Source of the DNA: Lagopus muta | Taxonomy: Eukaryota; Chordata; Aves; Galliformes; Phasianidae | DNA: 64,000 nucleotides | Direction: 5' to 3' | Assembly (NCBI RefSeq): GCF_023343835.1 | Contig: NC_064438.1 | Span: 16,845,077-16,909,076 of the forward strand | Shown: positions 56,712 through 64,000 of the stretch, one piece after another | Layout: every line of letters starts with the position of its first letter | Position numbering within the stretch: position 1 is the first letter of the stretch | Notes under the pieces: generated by a model | What the model saw: the letters and a program-made list of their open reading frames with translations, nothing else | Database searches by the model: none | Told to the model about the DNA's origin: nothing | Position numbers and translations under genes: made by a program

Positions 56712-58789
56712 GTTGAGGATCAGCTCTGAAAAAGTGCTCACTGTTACAAAAGTACACGTTTATAAAATGTGCTCTGTACAAAGTCCGGGGGACTCAAACT
56801 CGGCATTTCCCCCCTCTCCTTCCCCGTCTGGCAGTGCTTGGCATAGCGTGGGGAAGGGGAGAGGAGAGGGAAAAGGAGGAAAGAGAGAGGGATAGAAAGA
56901 GGAGAAGAAAAGAGAGAAGGGAAGGGAAGAGGGAATGGAAGGGAAAAATATGAAGGACAAAGAGGACAAGAGGAGGCCCCCACGCCCTGCAATCCCCAGG
57001 CTGCAGGACAGGACATGGCCATGACACAGGGACAGTGGTGTGGGGACCCAGCACCCAGGGTCATGCACCAGCACCGACTGCTGTTGGACAGAAGTGGCAG
57101 ATCATCAACATCCTCGGTCCCCTGCCCACCGTGCAGGAAGGCGAAGTGTGAAGGTAGGCCCTTTTGCTTCAGAAAGGCAGAAAATGGGTCTGGTTGAATT
57201 CATGGATATTGGGAGCTTAGCATTTACACTTTCTCCTCTATCGCCCAGAAGTGGGGTCTGGAACTGCTGGAGGAAATGCACGTTTTGTCCATGGTCTTCA
57301 GAGGCTGCTTTGGCAGGGAGAGAGAAGACTTAGCAAAAAGAAAGAAAAGAAGGAAAAAAGGGATTCCAAGTGCCCCTATCCCAGGAAACAACACGGCAGG
57401 GTTCTACTCTCCTACAGGCATGGGGTTTGTGGGGTGCAGCCTGGAGCTACAGCATTGCCAGAGGTTCAGTCTCGCCATGGATCCATGGCACAGGAATTGC
57501 TGTGATGTGCACCCAGCCTTCTCTCCACGCTGCAGTCAGGGCTCCCGGTTCAGCATGGGAATGGGGTCACCAAGCCAGAAGTTGCCTTATTTTTCCCCAT
57601 TTTTCTTGTGGTTTTGTTTTGGTTTTGTTTTGGTCGGTTTGTTTATAAATGGCACATCTACACTCCAGCTACACGCACGGGAAACACAGTGAGAAAACTG
57701 AACAGTTCACGGGAAGCCCCTCCTTGAGATGTGTCTGGCAGGAGGAATGGCTCCAGGGAGGGTGTAAGGGGTGGGGTGGGGGGGCTGTCCCAAGCAGAGT
57801 CCCCCAGAGGGCAAGGATGGGAGCAAACATATCTTGGCAGCAAAGTGCTACGTGACTGCGGGAGTTTTACAGCTGGAGTGGAAGTGTCAGTCTTCAGCCC
57901 TACGCTCTGCAGGGATGGCCATGAAGACAGCGTAAAACACACACGAGAGCAGTGGCCATCCTGCTTGGACAGAGAGGCCAGTAGCTTTGTGGGTTTTTCT
58001 TCTTTTTTTTTCATTTCTTTGGAGTTCCTTTTGCCTCCCAACAATGGCTCCCCAAGCTGTCTGACCAGGCTGGGTGCCAGGTATGGCCCAAAACCTGCAC
58101 AAAGCTTGAGAGGAGAAGGGGAAGGAGCAGAAGTGGCTGGTAAAAGGAGATGCTTGCGGGGCTTCAACGCTTGTGGCTCTGGTGCTGTCTGCATGTCCAA
58201 GTTGTGGCAAGTGTCACCAGCACCTGGGGCTGTCCCCAATGAGCGCCATGTCCTGGGCTTGGCCCTTAGCTGCAGAGAACAAGCTGGATTTGGGGAACAG
58301 GAGGCTGCTGGCTCTTGCTCTACCAGTGCTGTTTTTGGGCTGAAAGCGGCGATTTCCGTGGTTTTCTCCCCAGGCAGTGGGCATCAGTATCCCCCAAGGC
58401 ACGTGCTGCTTTTGGGGTTCTTTCTCACATGGGGTTTGCTCCGGCTGCAGACCCTGCTCTGTCTCCCCGAGCTCCTGGTCTGGGGTCTCCCCTGCACCCC
58501 CCTGCTGCCCACTGTCCCAGCAGCTGGGGCTTCAAGCTCAGCTCAGCTTCATGGCGGTGACAGTGGTCCTGGGGGGCACCAGCCAGAGTGAAAGTCCCCC
58601 ATTTTGGGGCAAAAGAAGAGGAATTGTTCCCCTGTCTCCCCACAACAACCAGGCACAGGGGACAGTGGGAGGGGACAAGGACAAGGCACAGTGTCCCCGC
58701 CACATAGTGGGGCTGGGGCGGGGAGCAGGGGAGGCTGGGTTGGCTGGGGGCAGAGGGGTGAGCCCCTGTCCCAGCCTCCCCGGCCATAC
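56712..58789 (-). other. Presumed long 3' UTR of LRRC55
   Basis: No coding exon is found between the LRRC55 stop and the poly(A) signal at 56706-56711. The interval includes a polypurine tract (56860-56975 on the + strand) and T-rich patches. Assignment to LRRC55 is inferred from the lack of an earlier canonical signal. Confidence 0.45.
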
Positions 58790-59741
58790 CTAAACCTCCT
58801 CGTCCTCGCTGGCTTTGCTCCAGCGATGACAGCAGTTGGCTGTGATGCCCAGCAGGAAGTTGGTGGCCACCGACGCGATGGAGACCACGAAGCCCACAAA
58901 GGCGATGAAGAGATAGTCATCCAGGGTCAGGGTGAGGTGGCACGCCTTGAAGCTCTCCTCCGTCAGAGAGAAGAGGGGCACCTCCTTCACCTCGGGGGGA
59001 GCCTGGCACTTGGCCAGCTGCGAATCTGCCAGGAGAGTGACATTAGCAGCCGGCAACACCACCGGTGGGGACGCGGAGAGGATGCCGGGGCCACCTACCT
59101 GACATGCAGAGCTGGATGCGGCTCTTCAGCCACTTGAGGAAGGGCTCCATCGCGCAGCCGCACACCCAGGGGTTGCCGCCGATCCGGAGGGTCACCAACC
59201 CCGTCAGCCCCTCCAGCGCGTCCAGGCTGAGGGCCGACAGCCCCCCGTAGCTGAGGTCCAGCTCCCGCAGCTGCGCCAGCCCGCGGAAGGCCCTGGGGTG
59301 CACCGTGCACAGCCAGGGGTTGTGGCTGAGGTCGAGGCGCAGCAGCTCGCTGGCCTCCAGGAACATGTCGGCCGTCACCAGGCTGAAGTTGTTGTAGCTG
59401 AGGTCCAGGTGGGTGAGGCGGCGGGCGCCCAGGAACAGCCTGGCGGGCAGTGCGGCCAGCGAGTTGTTGCGCAGGTCGAGGACGCGCAGCTGGGCGTAGC
59501 AGGCCAGGTAGCCCAGCGGGATGCTGGCGATGCGGTTGTGGGCCAGGCTGAGGTTGCCGGTGTCCAAGGGCAGCTCGGCGGGCACCGAGAAGAGCCGCTG
59601 CCCGCTGCAGTCCACCGCCTGCCCGCGGCACGTACACAGCACCGGGCAGCCTGCACCGGCGCCCGCCGTCACCACCGCCACCACTGTCACCAGCCAGGGG
59701 CCCAGCAGCATGGTGGGCCGGCGGCCTGCCCCCAGGCCCAT
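58790..59741 (-). CDS. LRRC55: LRRC55, BK channel gamma-4 auxiliary subunit
   Basis: Two exons, 59099-59741 and 58790-59025, encode 292 residues (human about 298). A signal peptide ([19 protein letters not shown]) leads to an LRR N-cap ([20 protein letters not shown]), about five to six leucine-rich repeats ([31 protein letters not shown]), a C-cap ([18 protein letters not shown]), and then one membrane helix ([20 protein letters not shown]) with a short cytoplasmic tail ([15 protein letters not shown]). The second exon is almost identical to mammalian LRRC55. LRRC26/38/52/55 are gamma subunits that shift voltage gating of BK potassium channels; LRRC55 is mainly neuronal. The start may be at MGLGAG (59741) or ten codons later at MLLGPW. 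An acceptor sits just upstream, so at least one untranslated exon lies in the 59.8-61 kb interval. Confidence 0.97.
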
Positions 59742-59759
59742 CTCAGAGCCTGCAGTGTG

Positions 59760-61880
59760 CCATGCCAGCCGGCCTCAGTGCGGGGACAGCCTGCCGGCTG
59801 CACCGCGACAGCATCCTCTGCCGTCACAGTGCGGTGGCCATCCCAGCCGGGGAAAGGCTCACCCAGCAAAGTCTACTGGCAGTGGTGGAGGAAGCACTTG
59901 GGACCGCACCCAGGCTCTGAGTTAGCAAAGCAACACTTGGGGCATCCCAGAGACATTCGGGGCCCACTGAGCCTCCCTACAGGGCCGGTGCGGGCTGCCT
60001 GCAGCTGCCTGCAGAAAAGAGGGGTGAGAGAAACCCAAGCTAGCAGCAAGCCCTGCTGGAGCTGTGTGGCTCATGGGGCGTCCACACCATCCCCATGAAC
60101 CCGTGCCCCTCCTCATCCAGCCCCTGTGCTTTTAGCCAAACAGAGGGCCCAGCCCCACCGGCTCAGCTTGGCTTGTCCTAGCAGAGCCAGGGGGGTCCCC
60201 ACCTTCAATGCTCTGCCTGCTGCCAGGGATGCCTTCTTTGCCAGCCCCCACAGGGATAGCCCCCTCCCAGCGCACGGCATCCCTTGCCCCGGCGGCCCCA
60301 CTGCCGGCCTGCTCTGCCCCCGCTGCCTGGCCATCTTAGCTCCTTCCTCCCTCACCCAGCACGCCCATGCCCTCCCCAGCTCCATTCTTTCCCCATCTCA
60401 CCCACTGTGCAGGGGAAACCACCGCCCCTGCTGCCCTCCTTCCCTGCCACGGCCGCCAATCCCTCCAATAGTGCCGGGGGACTGCGGGATCCCCGGGTAC
60501 TCACGCTGCCTGGAGACAAGAGGGGCTCAGCTCAGCAGCCGCTGGGCTCAGGTGGTGAGACGGGGGTCCGTCAAGTTGGGTGAGCGGCTCCTGCAGCCAA
60601 GGCTGCTGCCGAGCCTGGCAATCAGAGCAGGTCTTTCCCCACCTCCTTCCTCCCCTCCTCCTCCTCGTCCTCCCTTGTCTCTCTCTTTCTCTTTTTTTTT
60701 TTTTCCTTGAGGGCCAGATACTGACGTTTCGGTGTCTCTTAGCAACTGCCTCCACATCTCTGAGCAACAGGAGAGCAGGATGCAGAGCTGCAGAGCAATG
60801 GAGACGGCAAAGGGGAGCAATGCCCCCGCGATTGGGACATCCTGCTTGGGACGACTGTGTGGGATGGAGGATGACAGGTGGCACCTGGCCGCGCAGTGAC
60901 CCCAGCTGGTCCCTAGCCGCCCTCCTTGCACCCCTAGCCCCAGAGAGCACCCCTGTAGGATGGGGTGAACCAGGGCTTCCCAGGTCTTAAAACAGAAGCA
61001 AAATACGTGTCACTAGAAGAGAAAATAAGAGCAAATTAGTGATCTCAGCCAGCTGCCTTCACCCCAATGAACCCAGGCTGCACAGACCTGGTGGCCTGGG
61101 GGAGGGGTGGTGGTGGAAGGGCTGTCTTCCCATTTAAAAACTGTTACTCTGCTCATTTCATATGGTATTTTGTGTCCCCCCCCCCACCACACACTTGCAG
61201 TCAGCTTCTTTAAATGCAAGTAGCTCTTTCAGGAAAAAAAAAAAAAAAAAGATGCTCTGGAAACATTGCAACAACACTGGTATGACATTTTTTAAAGGAG
61301 GCACTTTCAAAATCTAGCCTGCTTGTGTATTTTCCCCATTTCTTTCAATTTTCTCCTACTGTTCTCACACAGCTGCCTCCCTCCCAGCCCCACCGACCCC
61401 ATTTCTGTATCCCTGTGGATGCTCCGGGGCTGCTGCTCCCCACGGGACGACTCCCCCTCGCCTACAGCTCGCAGCCAGACGGCGCGGCTGCCTCTCCCTG
61501 TGGTGGGTATTAATTGGCACTGCTCTCAGCCCGGGGTCCCAGTGGGTTTCAAGAGAAGCTCCAGGAGCCAAATACAACCAGACATCCCCGGAGCCAGATG
61601 CAGCTTAGCCAGACACGTAATTAGAGATAAGACCGTGCATGGCTGCAAATCTCTTCCAGAGCAACTATTAGTACGGAGATTTCCACCATTTAGGGCTGCA
61701 TTTGCAGCAAATTAATGAATAAATAACCCTGACTAAGGCTGGTTGTTAATGGCCCTCAAGGCCAACTGGCAGAACTGAGCTCAGAGCCTCTTTGTCTTCC
61801 ACAATGCAGGAGAGGTTGGTGACAACGAAGCAGCCTCACTGCCACATCACGGAAGCACAACGAACCACTGAGGTGGCCAC
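59760..61880. other. Noncoding interval 5' of LRRC55
   Basis: GC-rich at first, possibly including untranslated LRRC55 exons (a donor-like GAGTACC|CGGGG region near 60490 is unproven). It becomes AT-rich after 61000, with an A-run near 61231-61250. The block 61610-61750 is rich in TAAT/ATTA and lacks repeats. No coding match was found. Confidence 0.5.
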
Positions 61881-61881
61881 A

Positions 61882-62020
61882 AGCATCCCTGGGGTGCTCA
61901 AGGCTGGATTGTGTGGGGCCCTGGGCAGCTTGAGCTGGTGGTGGCAGCTGTAGCCATGGCAGGGAGGCTGGAGCTCAATGACCTTTGAGATCCCTTCCAA
62001 CATCAGGAATTCCATGAGAT
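61882..62020 (+). mobile_element. CR1 LINE 3' fragment
   Basis: The sequence follows the conserved CR1 3' end: GGGTGCTCAAGGCTGGATTG, then GGGCCCTGGGCAGCTTGAGC, CCATGGCAGGGAGGCTGGAG, and CAATGACCTTTGAGATCCCT TCCAAC with a degenerate terminal ATTCCATGAGAT. Only the 3' untranslated part is present, a typical 5'-truncated avian CR1. It differs at many positions, so it is old. Confidence 0.85.
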
Positions 62021-63570
62021 GCAACCTGCTTTTAGAGACAGGCATCGGTCTTTATCCTCCTGCTCTTTGCCAGGTCAACCAACGAAAGCAACCAGAGTCC
62101 CCTTGCAAGAGCCCAGTCCCATAAAACGTGCACGCATGGCATAAAAACACAAGCAGAAGAGCGCTGCCTTTTCAGATCACTGCTCCAAGTTTGCTTTCTC
62201 CCTTTGCTTTTTTGGGAAGGCATTGGCAGTGCTCCCAATTGTGGGCTGCCTCAATGCACCCACAGCCCCCAGCCAGGCTCATCCTTCAGAGCCTGCAGTG
62301 GCTTTGGGAGCTCAGCTCGTTGACTTCACCTTATGCTCAGGTTGGGCTTCATCTCTTTTATGGCAATCACCTGGTAGCCCGCTTCATTCAGTATACATGT
62401 TCAAGCTGTGAAGAGAAGGAGGAAAGTATATCAGTAATAAAATGCACATTGGTCCAGTTTCCTCAATATCAAACTCAGTGCTCTAGTCTAGTTCTTATTT
62501 TACTTTTTTAATTATTTTATTTAAGTACTCTACAGCCATTAATAAGCTTACACCAGCCCAGAATGCCATTAGGACTCAAGGAACTAGGATCTTGCCAGGA
62601 TCCGGACAGCAATACTTACAAAGGGCTTTGTTTGACTTTGTTTTGGGTCTCTTTCCATCCAAGAGACATTTTTAGTTTGGCTGACACTCTTTGCAATTAC
62701 GAGATGATGGCAGAAAGCCAGAACCCAAATCTGCTTTCTGAGCCCAACACAGCGCATTTGTGCCAAGGTAGGGTTTTACAACTTCTAAATGCTTTGTAAT
62801 CAGCTAAGCAGGTTTTGCTCCTGTCGGATTTGCTTTGTAGTTTTAGTAAGGAAGTAGATGGTTTTCCTTCCTGCGATGCCTTTATCTACAAATGGCATCA
62901 AAACTGAAGGCTGTTGTGCAGACAAGAGCTGCAGGTGGGGTACTGCTGCTCTCCTTTTCATGCCTTGCGTGTCATTACCTCATTTTTGCAGGTTCAGTCT
63001 CAGAAAAGCTATGCTTGCTTACAGCTGTTCCTCATTGCCAGGAGGGTGCCAATTGCTGGGAGGAGCCTGAATTTCAGCCCCAGGGCTGCTCCCCATTCTG
63101 CCCCTTCCCCTGACAGCAGTACTGGCAGTCTGCTATGTTTTGAGTCCTTTGCCCTGAGACTGCCTGAGCTCGTGAAGATTTTTGCTTGAGCCAGACTTGG
63201 GACTTTCAGGTGGAGCAGCCCCTTCCCCAGTGGTAGGATGCTATGCTGTCCTTGTGGGGATGTGGCTCGGGTAGTGACACGTCACACAGGGCTGGGGCTC
63301 TCCCTGTGGCACTGCTGCTCTGGGTACTTGAAGCCTTTTCATAGCTGGATTTTAAGAATGGGGGGATGCATGGAGAGCTGCAGGGAAGGAGGCTTGTTCC
63401 TTCAAGGCAGCTGGAGAAGGCCAACTGGACAGACACCAAAAACCTTGTGTTGGACTGCTGTGTCGAGGGCTCTGCCCTGGACACCATGATCGATAGTGGT
63501 GTTGGAGCACAGTCAGCTCTGCAACGTGGCTGCTTTGCTCAGGGAAAGCAGAGGGCCCAAGGCTAGACCC
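62021..63570. other. Noncoding interval between two CR1 fragments
   Basis: No conserved protein sequence on either strand. An AT-rich patch (62490-62560) and mixed unique sequence; some may be older unrecognised repeat. Confidence 0.5.
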
Positions 63571-63574
63571 CAAG

Positions 63575-63690
63575 TTCATAGAAAATCCCAAGTTGGAAGG
63601 GACCCAACAAGGATCCCTGGCTCCACCCAGGACCACCCAAAAAAAATCAAACCCTGTATCTGAGAGCACTGATGTGCTCCCAGAAGGCAC
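63575..63690 (-). mobile_element. CR1 LINE 3' fragment, inverted
   Basis: TTCATAGAAAATCCCAAGTT then GGAAGGGACCCAACAAGGATC and ACCCTGTATCTGAGAGCACT is the reverse complement of a CR1 3' end (the usual ATAGAATCATAG... GGTTGGAAGGGACC... TGAGAGC pattern). It is 5'-truncated and diverged, and is a different CR1 subfamily from the copy at 61.9 kb. Confidence 0.8.
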
Positions 63691-63699
63691 AGACACATG

Positions 63700-64000
63700 G
63701 GTAAGATGGTGGGCATCAGACAAGGAATTTGTGGGATTTGAATACAGCGCCTTCACCTGTTGCTGGAAGCTTTATGAAAACACAGAGCAGGAGGCTGCTG
63801 GAGGGCAACAGGAGGAAGCAAAGCAGGGGCTGGAGCATGTGCAAGTGCCTGGCCCAGGTCAGTGTTCCTCCCATCCCTGTTGGCACAGCAAGGATGCTCT
63901 GCACACCATCTGAAAGGCTGCAGGAATGTATTTTGAGTCTTCTGCTGAGCCTACATTTGGGAGAAAAAAATGGGAAAAAAATGAGGCCTATTTATGGATA
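63700..64000. other. Noncoding end of window
   Basis: No gene or repeat recognised in the last 300 bases. Confidence 0.5.

Overview
This is a 64 kb piece of a bird genome. Two CR1 LINE fragments, compact GC-rich genes with short introns, CpG-island promoters and vertebrate-type splice sites all point that way; protein lengths and CR1 type suggest a galliform such as chicken, but the species cannot be fixed from this window. Gene order matches human 11q12.1 almost one for one, read in the opposite direction: YPEL4, SERPING1, UBE2L6, SMTNL1, TIMM10, RTN4RL2, SLC43A3, a PRG2/PRG3-like lectin, P2RX3, SSRP1, TNKS1BP1, APLNR, LRRC55. For nearly every gene I rebuilt the coding exons; the phases of all junctions agree and the products are close to the human lengths.

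Layout. 0-0.9 kb: 3' part of YPEL4 (+). 1.0-4.1 kb: SERPING1 (-), the C1 inhibitor. 4.4-5.6 kb: UBE2L6 (+), an E2 enzyme that has lost hallmark residues. 5.7-9.0 kb: SMTNL1 (-), with a long array of 12-residue repeats. 9.8-10.3 kb: TIMM10 (+). 11.3-14.8 kb: RTN4RL2 (-). 18.4-23.0 kb: SLC43A3 (+), with an intronic minisatellite. 23.1-24.1 kb: a PRG2/PRG3-like C-type lectin (-) that looks broken. 25.5-29.0 kb: P2RX3 (-). 30.5-37.9 kb: SSRP1 (+). 40.0-49.3 kb: TNKS1BP1 (+). 52.05-53.4 kb: APLNR (+), coding in one exon. 56.7-59.7 kb: LRRC55 (-). The rest, to 64 kb, is noncoding and holds the only two clear interspersed repeats.

The first eight intact genes alternate strand strictly (+ - + - + - + -), so they pair head-to-head over shared CpG-rich promoters (SERPING1/UBE2L6, SMTNL1/TIMM10, RTN4RL2/SLC43A3, P2RX3/SSRP1) and tail-to-tail with poly(A) signals sometimes under 150 bp apart. 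The genes share no pathway; the block is conserved neighbourhood. SLC43A1, which lies between TIMM10 and RTN4RL2 in human, is absent here.

I found no new multi-gene system. The most interesting observations are protein-level: UBE2L6 has HPG instead of the catalytic HPN motif and lacks the Phe that contacts E3 enzymes; TNKS1BP1 lacks the arginine of the mammalian tankyrase-binding motif and has a plausible alternative coding first exon; the major-basic-protein-like lectin survives only as a damaged copy beside a mosaic of local direct and inverted duplications; and P2RX3 appears to use a GC-AG intron. Several AT-rich islands near APLNR and LRRC55 are candidate enhancers.
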